Below, piece after piece: positions 41,474 to 50,698 of a stretch of DNA of 64,000 bases (its first letter is position 1; each line of letters begins with the position of its first letter). Location of the stretch: the NCBI RefSeq assembly GCF_019091135.1, contig NZ_JAGXJW010000026.1:1-64000 (forward strand). Reading direction: 5' to 3'. The notes under the pieces are model-generated. The model had not been told where the DNA came from, ran no database searches, and saw only the letters and a program-made list of their open reading frames with translations. This DNA comes from Cohnella sp. GbtcB17. GTDB lineage: Bacteria > Bacillota > Bacilli > Paenibacillales > Paenibacillaceae. Made by a program: the position numbers and the translations under genes.

Positions 41474-42837
41474 CACGTATGCGCCCCCTCCCCTGTTCGC
41501 TTCTCGTCCGCACGCCGCGCCCATTTCTCCATCTCGGTTTCCGCCGGATTATGGTTGAACAAGCGCCGAAGAACGAGTACGCTGACCGCGCCTAACACAA
41601 CGTAAAGGAGAAGGAACAGGAAAAATAGAAGTCTCACGCTTGGCGATGTCGTCGCCGCTTCTTCTACGCGCATATATCCTCGCAAAATCCACGGCTGCCG
41701 CCCCAGCTCTGCGAAAAACCAGCCCAGCTCGACGCCCAAAAAGGCAAGCGGCGCACCTGCAGCTATAAGGCGGAGCAGCCATTTATTGTGCTCGTTGCGT
41801 TTTTTCCAAAAGGCAAACAGGAAGTACAGCACGGATATGCCCAACAATGCAAAGCCGATGCCGGCCATCAAGTCAAAAAAGTAATGGATGATAAGCGGAG
41901 GGCGTTCGTCCGGAGGAAATTCATTCAGGCCCGTTACTGTTGCATTGAAGTTTCCGAAGGCAAGGAAGCTGAGCATTTTCGGCAGATGAAGCGCGCCTTC
42001 TATTTTTTGCTCGGCATGAAGCCATCCCAGCAAGATCAGATCCGCGCCGCTCTGGGTCTCAAAATGCCATTCCCCGGCAGCCAGCTTTTCTGGCTGGTGT
42101 TCGGCCAAAAACTTGGCGGACTCGTCTCCGGCAAGCGTATTTAGCGCGCCGAACAGCAGGACGACCGTCATCATAAGCTTAAGCGCTTTTTTGTGGTAGC
42201 CGGTTACTCCCTTTCTGAGCATCGTAAAGGCGGCTATTCCTGCGAGCAGAGCCGCTCCTGTGAGATAGGCCGAGCTTAATACGTGGAACACTTTGGAGAA
42301 CGTCGCGGTATTCAGCATCGCTTGCACCGGGTTAACGGCCGTAAATTGCCCGTCTTGCATCTCAAATCCCCCGGGTTGATTCATAAAACCGTTCACGGTC
42401 GTAATAAAAACGGCGGACATGCCTGCCCCTGCGACAATCGGGATTGTGAGCAGCCAATGGATATACGGGTTCTTGAACCGATCCCACGTATACAGATAAA
42501 TGCCCAGAAAGATCGCTTCGAAAAAGAAAGCGAACACCTCCATGAATAACGGGAGCGCAATCACGTTCCCTGCCAGCTTCATAAAGTTTGGCCATACCAA
42601 GGCCAGCTGCAGGGAGATGGCCGTGCCTGTTACGACACCGACTGCGACCGATATAACAAACCCCCGCGCCCACCGCTTGGCCATCAGCGTGTAGTGCGCA
42701 TCTTGCTTGCGGATGCCGCAAAGCTCGGCAATTGCGATCATGAGCGGAATCCCGACACCGATCGTCGCGAATATCATATGGAATCCCAGCGTCATTCCCG
42801 TCACCAGCTTGCTCCATAGAACCGTATCTACGCCCAT
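41473..42837 (-). CDS. cydA: Cytochrome bd ubiquinol oxidase subunit I
   Basis: 454 aa from the ATG at 42837, 9 nt from GGGAGG; an ATG 27 nt earlier has no site. Carries the haems: axial histidine in LGFHMIFATIGVG, the acidic proton-channel/haem region FMEVFAFFFEAIFLGIYLY, QNP-type quinol region QPEKLAAGEWHFETQ, and the conserved GRQPWILRGYMR near the end. The Q-loop is short, as in Gram-positive bd oxidases. First gene of cydABDC. Confidence 0.95.
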   Translation of the reverse strand: MGVDTVLWSKLVTGMTLGFHMIFATIGVGIPLMIAIAELCGIRKQDAHYTLMAKRWARGFVISVAVGVVTGTAISLQLALVWPNFMKLAGNVIALPLFMEVFAFFFEAIFLGIYLYTWDRFKNPYIHWLLTIPIVAGAGMSAVFITTVNGFMNQPGGFEMQDGQFTAVNPVQAMLNTATFSKVFHVLSSAYLTGAALLAGIAAFTMLRKGVTGYHKKALKLMMTVVLLFGALNTLAGDESAKFLAEHQPEKLAAGEWHFETQSGADLILLGWLHAEQKIEGALHLPKMLSFLAFGNFNATVTGLNEFPPDERPPLIIHYFFDLMAGIGFALLGISVLYFLFAFWKKRNEHNKWLLRLIAAGAPLAFLGVELGWFFAELGRQPWILRGYMRVEEAATTSPSVRLLFFLFLLLYVVLGAVSVLVLRRLFNHNPAETEMEKWARRADEKRTGEGAHT

Positions 42838-42879
42838 TCCTTGCTGCCTCCCTCCCAAAGCCATATGTAATCTGTGTTG

Positions 42880-42907
42880 ATTATATCTCTGTCCTTGGCC
42901 GGTTCAA
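42880..42907 (-). promoter_or_regulatory. cydA promoter
   Basis: Minus strand: -35 TTGAAC (42907-42902), 16-nt spacer, consensus -10 TATAAT (42885-42880), giving a leader of about 36 nt. A lone TGTGA half-site (42918-42914) overlaps the upstream edge but has no matching second half, and no Rex-type TTGTGAA..TTCACAA box was found. Confidence 0.6.
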
Positions 42908-42977
42908 TCGCCGTCACACCTTCTCCCTCAATCGTTCAACAATGGATCACTTCTATCCGACAACTTGATGAAAAAAA

Positions 42978-43010
42978 CAAAAAAAGCCCGATCGGGCTAT
43001 TGATCGGGCT
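42978..43010 (-). terminator. Terminator of aldo/keto reductase gene
   Basis: Hairpin AGCCCGATC / GATCGGGCT followed by TTTTTTTG on the minus strand, 42 nt after the gene. Confidence 0.9.
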
Positions 43011-43051
43011 TGCATGTCATGATAGTTTTATTTATTTCTTGGTCCCTTCCG

Positions 43052-43954
43052 TTACTCCAGGCCCGCCCAAGCAGGCTCGTGCACATCCTGCCACCGCTTG
43101 CGGATCGCGTCGAATTCCTCGGGATTCAGTTTGCCCTTGGCAGCGAATTCAAAGGACCTGAGCAGATGATCGAGATTTTTCGTGCCGACGAGCGCCAGGT
43201 CGACTTGGGGAAAGGACAGGACGAACCGCAGCGACTTCTCGACGATCGCGTCCGAATCCTCGTCCATGAACGGATAGGCCAGCTTCTCCAAGCGTGTCAC
43301 GTATTCCTCCGGCGCGTTTTCCGCTCCCTGTCTGGACCATACGACGTTGGCGATCGGTCGTTTGATGACAACGCCCATGCCGCGTTCCTTTGCCTTGTCC
43401 AGCGTCATCGTCGCCGCTTCTTGATCGGCGATGCTGAGCGAAGTCTGCAGAACGTCGAACACGCCGGTCTCGATCGCATACAACGCATGGGTGGAATCGC
43501 CGCTGTATCCGATATAACGCGCGATGCCTTCCTCTTTCAGCTTTTGTGCCGCTTCGATCAGTTCCCCGCGGCGGAGCACCGCCTCCGTACAGCTATGAAT
43601 AAACATGACGTCCAGATAATCCGTTTTTAGGTCGCGCAGCGTCCGCTCGACGCTCGGCTTCACATTGCGGACGTCCCAATCGGGATAGGGCAAGCCGTAG
43701 CTTTTACCCTCGCCGAATTTACTGAATAGATAAAAATCTTTGCGCCGATGAGAGACCGTCTCTCCGATCATTCGCTCGCTCTCCAAATAGCAGGAAGCGG
43801 TATCAATGACATTCATGCCTTGATCCAGCCCCGTATTCAGAAGCTTGCGCGTGCCTTCGATCGTCGTTTCGACGCTTTTCATAGCAATCTCATATCCGCC
43901 AAAGCCGACGACCGATACCAACATGTCCGTATTTCCCAGCTTTCTCTGCTCCAT
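43052..43954 (-). CDS. Aldo/keto reductase
   Basis: About 300 aa from the ATG at 43954 (GAAAGGG upstream). NADPH-dependent reductase of the TIM-barrel AKR superfamily. Catalytic tetrad positions visible: Asp and Tyr in GMNVIDTASCYLESERMIGE, Lys in FYLFSKFGEG, His in YLDVMFIHSCTE. Coenzyme-binding end VDLALVGTKNLDHLLRSFEF. The physiological aldehyde or sugar is unknown. It lies 66 nt downstream of the GH43 gene and could be read from the same long transcript. Confidence 0.92.
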   Translation of the reverse strand: MEQRKLGNTDMLVSVVGFGGYEIAMKSVETTIEGTRKLLNTGLDQGMNVIDTASCYLESERMIGETVSHRRKDFYLFSKFGEGKSYGLPYPDWDVRNVKPSVERTLRDLKTDYLDVMFIHSCTEAVLRRGELIEAAQKLKEEGIARYIGYSGDSTHALYAIETGVFDVLQTSLSIADQEAATMTLDKAKERGMGVVIKRPIANVVWSRQGAENAPEEYVTRLEKLAYPFMDEDSDAIVEKSLRFVLSFPQVDLALVGTKNLDHLLRSFEFAAKGKLNPEEFDAIRKRWQDVHEPAWAGLE

Positions 43955-44020
43955 GCCGTTGATCACCCTTTCTTTGGTTCTCAACGGTTTTTCCCCTTTA
44001 TAGCCCTTTAAGAATCCATT

Positions 44021-45850
44021 TCAGCCTTCTATTCTCGCAAATGCTGCGGATATCTTGACCTCGCTGCTTGGCATGCGGAAATGAAAGCTGACCGGCGCAT
44101 ACGGCGCAGCTCCGTTTTGTTCGACCGGTAGGCTGCGGTTGAGCGCATCCTTGACCATGACGGCCACCACTTTGTAGCCCGTCTCCGGAAATACGCTAAC
44201 CTTCACGGACTCTCCGCCCCGGCCATGCGTCGGAAGCACGGCCAGCCTTCCATGCGCATTGGCTTCCAGCTTGATCGCCTGCAACGGATTGGGCGTCGCG
44301 GCAACGCTTTTGGCGAACTCGATTTCTCTCAATGTGCAAGCCTCGCCTGCGAGCCTGTCGAAGCGCAGCGCGACGAACAGCTTGCCCAGCAAGCCGCCGA
44401 TCGATCGAAGCCGTTCGTTGCGATCCAATCCGTTAAGCGACACGCAAATATCCAGGTAATCATCGGTCGCAGACCGATAGTCCTTCAGTTCGAAAGAGGC
44501 AATGTCGATTCGTTTGAGCGGGTCGTCCGCGTCATCAGGCAACGCCACCTGAACGGTGACGTTCGCATTCGATAAAATGCGCAGGTTCAAGCGGAGCTCA
44601 AGGCCGTCGCTGTCGTCCGCCCGCGTCGTGCCGAACTGGAAATACTTATAGCCGATCACCGTATTTTCGGCATCGATGCCTCTTACCGGATTCAGGCCGT
44701 CTTCGCTTCTTTGCGCGCCGTCGATATAAACGTTGCCGGTGCAGTAGCATAAGAGGTTGGCAGGATAGCGCCGAAAAGCAAGCAAACCTTCCCGCGATAT
44801 GCCCTGCGACGTCATCTCGACTTCGGGGATCGACACCCTGCCGTCTTGCGCAATAACTTCAATCGGCTCCATCATCGCTTGCCGGTTGTAATCGTCGCAC
44901 GTCCTGCGGTGATAAACGACGTACCACTGTCCGTTCACCTCAACGATACTGCCGTGATTGTTGCCGCCCGGCCAGTTCCGGTCGTTGTTCACGATTTGTC
45001 CGCCGTACGTCCAAGGTCCCATCGGATGATCACTGTAGCAATAGGTCAAGGCGGAGATGCGCTCGAGAGCCGAGTAAATGAATACGTAGTGGCCGCCGGA
45101 GATTTTTTTGATCGAAGAGGCTTCGAACAGCATGGAACCGTTGTGATCTTGGGCCGCGGGAAGCGTCTTTCTCCAAGCGTGACGATCAGGCTTGCCGGAA
45201 GCGCCGTCTATGATCGTATGCATGTCGTGCGGATCAAGCTCCGCGCACCGGTCGCCGGGTTCGCCGGCGTGATGCATCCCCCAGAAGGCGTATACGCGTA
45301 CCGAACCGTCCGCTTGCTCGTCGACGAGTACGGAAGGGTCGAACGCGCCTGCCGCATTGGCCGCCGGCCAGTCGCACATGACGGGATCGGTAAAAGGACC
45401 CGCGGGGCTGTCGCTTATCGCCATGACACATTTCGGTCCGCTATCGCCGTAACCGGGGACCGTGCCGTCCGCGTGCCGGGCCGGACCTTGAACGCCGTCC
45501 AGCGCATAGGGCGCTCCCAGAAACGTGTACAAATAATATTTTCCCGTCACCGGATTGTACGCGCAATCGGGCGCTCCGAAGTGCTGGTCCTCCACGATGC
45601 CGTAGCCGATATCGAATACTTGCTTCACGTTAAAAATCTCGCCGTGATTGGTCCACTGCGACAGGTCGTCGACCGGAGCCGACCAGGCATCGTGCCCGAA
45701 TCCGCAAAATGCCGTCACCCGCTCGTCTCTCGAGCCGTATACGAACAGGCGCTTCTTCCCTTCGTATTCGAAAACATGCGGCTCGCCGTCCGGCACAAAG
45801 GCCGTAAGCGGCAGCATCGGATTGTGCGCCGCATGCGCCATGGCGGTCAT
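44021..45850 (-). CDS. GH43-like glycoside hydrolase
   Basis: 609 aa from the ATG at 45850, which overlaps the previous stop by 4 nt (ATGA) and has GAAGGAGGGAG before it. Five-bladed beta-propeller of the GH43/GH62/GH117 type: PHVFEYEGKKRLFVYGSRDE at the start, FGAPDCAYNPVTGKYYLYTF, GAFDPSVLVDEQADGSVRVY, FEASSIKKISGGHYVFIYSA and NNHGSIVEVNGQWYVVYHRR, giving the usual Asp/Asp/Glu set. The C-terminal third holds a beta domain and a repeat-like tail (GESVKVSVFPETGYKVVAVM). No signal peptide: cytoplasmic, probably an arabinosidase, xylosidase or galactosidase acting on imported fragments. Confidence 0.87.
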   Translation of the reverse strand: MTAMAHAAHNPMLPLTAFVPDGEPHVFEYEGKKRLFVYGSRDERVTAFCGFGHDAWSAPVDDLSQWTNHGEIFNVKQVFDIGYGIVEDQHFGAPDCAYNPVTGKYYLYTFLGAPYALDGVQGPARHADGTVPGYGDSGPKCVMAISDSPAGPFTDPVMCDWPAANAAGAFDPSVLVDEQADGSVRVYAFWGMHHAGEPGDRCAELDPHDMHTIIDGASGKPDRHAWRKTLPAAQDHNGSMLFEASSIKKISGGHYVFIYSALERISALTYCYSDHPMGPWTYGGQIVNNDRNWPGGNNHGSIVEVNGQWYVVYHRRTCDDYNRQAMMEPIEVIAQDGRVSIPEVEMTSQGISREGLLAFRRYPANLLCYCTGNVYIDGAQRSEDGLNPVRGIDAENTVIGYKYFQFGTTRADDSDGLELRLNLRILSNANVTVQVALPDDADDPLKRIDIASFELKDYRSATDDYLDICVSLNGLDRNERLRSIGGLLGKLFVALRFDRLAGEACTLREIEFAKSVAATPNPLQAIKLEANAHGRLAVLPTHGRGGESVKVSVFPETGYKVVAVMVKDALNRSLPVEQNGAAPYAPVSFHFRMPSSEVKISAAFARIEG

Positions 45851-47742
45851 CGCACTCCCTCCTTCGCCGAAGCGGCGATCGCGACGCGCAGCATTCTGCG
45901 TCCCTCCGACACAGCCGATTTTTCCGACAGCAAGATCCGGTACACCGTGTCTCCCCAATTCCGCCGCAGCCGCGCATCGACGACCGGTATCGTTTCCTGC
46001 GAAAAGGAAAGTCGTTCCTTGTCGTATTCGATCTCCGCGAAGCTCCCCGGCCGGTATTCGAGCAGAATCGTTCCGGGCGCTCGCTCTACGGGACGGCAGG
46101 GCGTCATAAGCGTATAGACGATGTCGCGGGTCGGTTCATTAAGCTTAAAATCGTCCGCGATCTCGACGACGGCGCGGCCGCTTCTGCCGAGCGCCACTGC
46201 GCGATGCCAGGACACAATGCCCGCTTCCGGCGGATAAGCGCCGGCAATGTCCATCGACAGGTGGGACACGTCTCCGGCACATTCATAGACGACGTTCGAC
46301 GCGCGGAATTCGCCGCCGACATGCTGCTGCACGCCGCGGACGGTCGGCAGATTGTGATAGGCCGATTGGGTCGTCCAAATCTCGTAGCGCTGCGGACTGA
46401 ACGTTTTGGCCGTATACAGCTCGGTCCCGAGATCGATCAGAACCGGCAGGCCGTCGGCATAGACGATGAAGCTGCCCACATCGTTGTGATTGTGCGACTC
46501 CAGGTTGTTGCCGCCTTTGGCGGCTGTGAACAAACCTTCGACCGCCCCTTCCGTCTCCCTGGCCGTCATCACCTGCGTTTGTTCCAGCCAGGCGTCCCGT
46601 ATATAGGGGGGCTTGGCGTCGGACGGGCGCTCCTGGAACAGGCTGCGGACGAAGCGCGGCAGCGGGAACCAGTACGGGTAATCGCGAATGATCGTGGGCG
46701 TCGCTGCGCCCAGCGCTTGAAGGCGTGGGTCATGGATGCGCGTGCCGTAGCCGTAAATGACGTCCGGATAATGAGCCACCTTCGCATCGCCGTCGGCAAA
46801 ATTGGCGTAATAGATGCCGCCGATGTGGACCTTGTACAGGTAGCTGCCGATGTCGCGCACGATCCGTTCGCCGTAAATATCGATCTCTCCCCCGCTTGCG
46901 GCATGAAGCAGCTCGAGGACATCGAACAGCGCCCCGCCGGAATGCTCCCAATACATCGGGCCTTCGTCGCAGCAGCCGTCCGCCGGATGCGTAAGGAGAA
47001 AACGGTCGAGGCTTTTCATGATTTTACGGATGCCCCGGGTTCGAACGGCCGCGTCGTCTTCCAGGAGCAGAAAGCCCGTGAGACAGCTGAGATTGCACCA
47101 GGGATTCCAGTTGTTCACCCGCGTCCCCGGCATAAAGCCCATCCACCAGTAATCGTCCCGGTCCACATAAGGATCGAGCACGCGCGTCCGCACTTCCCGT
47201 TTGCTTCTTCGACCGATATGGATGCTGACTGCGTCGAAGCGTTCCCCGAGCAAATAATGCGCCCATGCGAGCATCGCCGCCGTCTCGCCGCTCAGCAGCT
47301 GGACCTCGTGCTCTCCGGTCAGCGGGAACGCTTCCGGACCGCCCCACACCGTCTCTTCGCAGATCGCCATAATGCCGTTGACGATCTGTCCGAGGAACCG
47401 TCCTTCGCCTTCGAGGCACTCCCCGATGACGAGCTTCCCCAGTGCCGTGCGCCGGTCGTAGATCGGATCCGAAGCGACCGTCAGCCTGCCGGTCTGCTGC
47501 GCATCGAGGCGGTCCGTCACCTTGAGCGCGGGCCAGTCGTAGTCGAGGCAGCGCTCCGCCTCGGCAAGCCAAAGATCTCGCATCGGCGCCGCCACATTTG
47601 ACCATGCCTCGCGGACCGTTATTGCCGGGAACGGAGCGATTGCGCTGGCAGCCGGAATCGTCGCAAAATCCAAATGGCCGTATCGATCGCTCAACAAGTC
47701 GGTCACAACCCTTCCGGTCGATTCATTTATTAGTCGATTCAA
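45847..47742 (-). CDS. Heparinase II/III-like polysaccharide lyase family protein
   Basis: 631 aa. N-terminal (alpha/alpha) toroid with NNWNPWCNLSCLTGFLLLED and DEGPMYWEHSGGALFDVLEL, then the heparinase II/III-like beta domain with the characteristic NNLESHNHNDVGSFIVYADG and PVLIDLGTELYTAKTFSPQR. The His/Tyr/Asn residues there match the beta-elimination site of lyases cutting uronate-linked polymers. No signal peptide, so it works on imported oligosaccharides. The start is TTG with a poor ribosome site; the end overlaps the GH43 gene by 4 nt. Confidence 0.87.
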   Translation of the reverse strand: MNRLINESTGRVVTDLLSDRYGHLDFATIPAASAIAPFPAITVREAWSNVAAPMRDLWLAEAERCLDYDWPALKVTDRLDAQQTGRLTVASDPIYDRRTALGKLVIGECLEGEGRFLGQIVNGIMAICEETVWGGPEAFPLTGEHEVQLLSGETAAMLAWAHYLLGERFDAVSIHIGRRSKREVRTRVLDPYVDRDDYWWMGFMPGTRVNNWNPWCNLSCLTGFLLLEDDAAVRTRGIRKIMKSLDRFLLTHPADGCCDEGPMYWEHSGGALFDVLELLHAASGGEIDIYGERIVRDIGSYLYKVHIGGIYYANFADGDAKVAHYPDVIYGYGTRIHDPRLQALGAATPTIIRDYPYWFPLPRFVRSLFQERPSDAKPPYIRDAWLEQTQVMTARETEGAVEGLFTAAKGGNNLESHNHNDVGSFIVYADGLPVLIDLGTELYTAKTFSPQRYEIWTTQSAYHNLPTVRGVQQHVGGEFRASNVVYECAGDVSHLSMDIAGAYPPEAGIVSWHRAVALGRSGRAVVEIADDFKLNEPTRDIVYTLMTPCRPVERAPGTILLEYRPGSFAEIEYDKERLSFSQETIPVVDARLRRNWGDTVYRILLSEKSAVSEGRRMLRVAIAASAKEGVR

Positions 47743-47830
47743 TTATAAAGCGCCGGAAGATGCTGCTATATACGAAGATTTCGTCTTTCCTTATCTAATA
47801 AGGTGGACTTTTTCGCCGTTACGCCTACCC

Positions 47831-48154
47831 TTATTTCAGATAAAAAATTTCGTTCATCGGCTTGATCGGCTCCGGATTGTTCAGGTCAAAGGAGCCTTCC
47901 ACCATGGCCGACGTAAGGGCATTCCAGCGGTTGCAAACGTCGCTGTCGGCCAGAATCCGAAAAGCCTCCTCGACATCGTCGCATTCAAAGCAATAGAAAA
48001 ACTGATTTCCGTTTTGAAAGATCGAATAGTTGCGAATGCCCGCACGGACGTGTTCTTCCATCATTTCCGGCCAAGGCTCGCGATGCATTTTCACATACGC
48101 ATCCAGAAATGCCGGCTTCACATGCCAGGTCCAGGCGAATTTGCCGCTTGCCAT
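47831..48154 (-). CDS. rhaM: L-rhamnose mutarotase
   Basis: 107 aa, the family's normal length (RhaM/DUF718). Interconverts the anomers of L-rhamnose after it is released by rhamnosidases. Conserved points: KPAFLDAYVKMHREPWPEMM with the active-site histidine and tryptophan, AGIRNYSIFQNGNQFFYCFE, and the C-terminal NPEPIKPMNEIFYL. GGGGGG ribosome site; lies 17 nt after the GH2 gene. Its presence ties the operon to rhamnose-containing substrates. Confidence 0.92.
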   Translation of the reverse strand: MASGKFAWTWHVKPAFLDAYVKMHREPWPEMMEEHVRAGIRNYSIFQNGNQFFYCFECDDVEEAFRILADSDVCNRWNALTSAMVEGSFDLNNPEPIKPMNEIFYLK

Positions 48155-48171
48155 CGATTTCCCCCCTGCGA

Positions 48172-50649
48172 TTAATAGGTGTCGGCCAGACTGGTGACGG
48201 ACAGCTCTGACCGAATCTCCTCCAGGGAGACGGCGCGGGACAGGTCCGATTTGGCGAGACCGATGCGCCGCTTCGCGCCTGCCGGCAGGTCGAAGTAATT
48301 GTCCTCGAATACGCCGTCCAGCGTGCTAAACGACAGTTCTACGTAGCGGACCAGCGAAGGCGCGGAGAGTTCGACGACAAATCGGTCCGTCTCCTCGGTC
48401 ACTTCGGCGTCGATCTTCGCCTGCTTCAGCTCTAGATACTTCGCGGGCACGAAGAAGGCCATGCCCAGGGAGTCCGGCGCCCCGTCCGAGGTCAGCGCAT
48501 ACTCGAGATAAACGCGTCGCCGGATGTCCGGATTCGCGAGCTGCTCCGTGAAGTCCAGCTGTGCGACGCAGAGCGAGCTTAGCGGTGCCGATTCGAACGA
48601 AGCCTCGCCGCGCTTCAGCACCTGGCCGTTCAAATCCTTCAGCGCCCAGCTCACTTTGCCCCGCAGTCCTTCCAGCCGCTCGTTCACGACATGCAGCGAG
48701 GCGGTCGTCTCCGTCTCGCAGGCGGACAGCAGCACCGGCGCGAAGAAGCGCCGCGCGAAGTAATGCAGCGCCTTCCAGCGCCCGTAATAATCGATGCTCG
48801 ACCAGGACAGCGTCGGCCAGCAATCGTTGAGCTGCCAGTACAAGGCGCCCATGCACCGGCCGCGATGGCGGCGCCAGTGCTCCACGCCGTAGCGCATCGC
48901 CTCGGCCTGCATGAGCTGGGACACGACGCCGAGCGACCGCAGATCCTTCGGGTACCGGAACGTTTCGGCCAGATAGGCCAGAATTTTTTGGTTGCCCGAC
49001 GGATTTTTCTGATGGCACTCCATTACGTACGAGAACAGATTCCGGTCGTCCGGCTCGGTAAACGACAGCGTCGTCCGGTAATCCGGCAGCGACTCGAAGC
49101 CGAATTCGGACATATAGCGGAAGTAGGTGTTGCGGTAATCGGTGAACGGCTGGTTGCCGTGCCAGACGTCCCAGTAGTGTCCGTCTCCGTGGTTCTGTCC
49201 GTTCGACTCGAAGAAATCGCCGCCGGATGACGGCGAGCCCGGCCAGTAAAACGTATCCGGCGCCAGCTCCCTTACCATTGCGGGCAGCCGCTCCTCGAAG
49301 AAGGATACGTACGCGCGGCGGTTCGCCTCCGTGTTCGCGATGCGCCCGTCCTCGAAAAACATCTCGATCTCGTTGTTGCCGCAGAAAAGGCCGATCGAGG
49401 CGTGATGGCGAATCCGCTTCACATTGTCTTCGAGCTCCGCCACCGAATTGTCGATGAATGCCTCGTCGTCCAGCGGATAGACGCCGCAAGCGAACATGAA
49501 GTCCTGCCAGACGATCAGGCCGTACTCGTCGCACAGATCGTAGAAATAATCGTCCGGATAAAAGCCGCCGCCCCATACGCGGATCGTATTGAAATTCGCG
49601 CGGACGCAATCGCGGATCAGCCGCTCCGAGCGCTCGCGGGACAGCCGGCCGAGCACATTGTCCTCGGGGATGTAGTCGGCGCCCATGGAGAAGATCTCGA
49701 CGCCGTTGATCTTGAAGGCAAAGGCGCTGCCCCATGCGTCCGGCTCGGTGTTCACTGTCAACTCGCGAAGTCCGATGCGCAGCGAGCGCGTATCGAGCGT
49801 GCTACCGGACGCATCCAGCAGCGCGGCTTCGACCATGTAGAGCGGCTGCGCGCCAAAGCCGTTCGGCCACCACAGCTGCGGCGCATCGATCTCGAGTTCG
49901 ACCTCGGCCGAGACCGCTTGCGCCAGGTTCACTGCATGAACCTGGCGTTCGCCTTTCGGTCCGGCAACGGTCACCTGCGCGCGGTAACCGTCCGATCCCC
50001 CGTCCGCGCGATCTGTGCGCAGCGCGATATTCAGCCATACGCGGCCCTGCTCGTGCCGCTGGCGGACAAGCACGTCCGCCCACCGCGCTCCGGCGATAGA
50101 CAGCAGCCGGACGCTGCGCCAGATGCCGCAGTCCGGCAGCTTCGGCCCCCAATCCCAACCGGACATGTAATGCGCTTTTCGCAAATAAGTATAGCCTTCC
50201 ACGACCATCGGGATGCCGAAAAGCGCATAGGCGGCATGGCGGTTTCGCATATAGCCTGACGACGAACGGAACACGATGCGCAGCTCGTTCTCCCCTTGAA
50301 CAAGCCGTTCCCCCACGTTGGCTTCATACGTACGGAACATATTGTCGGCCGACAGCAGCGGCTGCCCGTTAAGCTCGACCTCGGCGAGCGTATCGAGTCC
50401 TTCGAACCGCAGCACCCGCTTGATGGCAGGGTCCGGCAGGCCGCCGTCCCAATCGAATGTCCGCCTGTATTCGTAGTCGTGATCGAACAGCGGCAGGACC
50501 CGCGCTTCGTTGTCGCGATAGAACGGGTCTTCAATCTCGCCGCCGCGCAGCATGTCGCCGAGCAGCGTGCCGGGCACGAGCCCCTGCCGCCATTGTCCTT
50601 CGCCAAGCCTGCGGTACTGCCAATTGCCGTCGAGTGTCATGATTTGCAT
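48172..50649 (-). CDS. Beta-mannosidase-like GH2 glycoside hydrolase
   Basis: 825 aa. GH2 layout: sugar-binding jelly roll (TLAEVELNGQPLLSADNMFR), Ig-like domain, TIM barrel with the acid/base Glu in SIGLFCGNNEIEMFF (about residue 426) and the nucleophile Glu in YFRYMSEFGFESLPDYRT (about 516), then a C-terminal beta domain. The WDWGPKLPDCGIW and GGGFYPDDYFYDLCDEYGLI blocks are those of beta-mannosidases. No signal peptide. GGAGG 10 nt before the ATG; follows the binding-protein gene by 50 nt. Confidence 0.9.
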   Translation of the reverse strand: MQIMTLDGNWQYRRLGEGQWRQGLVPGTLLGDMLRGGEIEDPFYRDNEARVLPLFDHDYEYRRTFDWDGGLPDPAIKRVLRFEGLDTLAEVELNGQPLLSADNMFRTYEANVGERLVQGENELRIVFRSSSGYMRNRHAAYALFGIPMVVEGYTYLRKAHYMSGWDWGPKLPDCGIWRSVRLLSIAGARWADVLVRQRHEQGRVWLNIALRTDRADGGSDGYRAQVTVAGPKGERQVHAVNLAQAVSAEVELEIDAPQLWWPNGFGAQPLYMVEAALLDASGSTLDTRSLRIGLRELTVNTEPDAWGSAFAFKINGVEIFSMGADYIPEDNVLGRLSRERSERLIRDCVRANFNTIRVWGGGFYPDDYFYDLCDEYGLIVWQDFMFACGVYPLDDEAFIDNSVAELEDNVKRIRHHASIGLFCGNNEIEMFFEDGRIANTEANRRAYVSFFEERLPAMVRELAPDTFYWPGSPSSGGDFFESNGQNHGDGHYWDVWHGNQPFTDYRNTYFRYMSEFGFESLPDYRTTLSFTEPDDRNLFSYVMECHQKNPSGNQKILAYLAETFRYPKDLRSLGVVSQLMQAEAMRYGVEHWRRHRGRCMGALYWQLNDCWPTLSWSSIDYYGRWKALHYFARRFFAPVLLSACETETTASLHVVNERLEGLRGKVSWALKDLNGQVLKRGEASFESAPLSSLCVAQLDFTEQLANPDIRRRVYLEYALTSDGAPDSLGMAFFVPAKYLELKQAKIDAEVTEETDRFVVELSAPSLVRYVELSFSTLDGVFEDNYFDLPAGAKRRIGLAKSDLSRAVSLEEIRSELSVTSLADTY

Positions 50650-50698
50650 CGTTTGGTTTCCTCCAAGGATCCGATCCTATTTTTTTAGGTTTTTAGTT

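Noticed and set aside
42880-42918. Fnr box at the cydA promoter like that at tcA
   Set aside because: Only one TGTGA half is present; the second half is TTGAA and the spacing to the predicted start is off.
46204-47601. 465-aa plus-strand frame opposite the heparinase-like gene
   Set aside because: Composition of an antisense shadow; catalytic motifs are on the minus strand.
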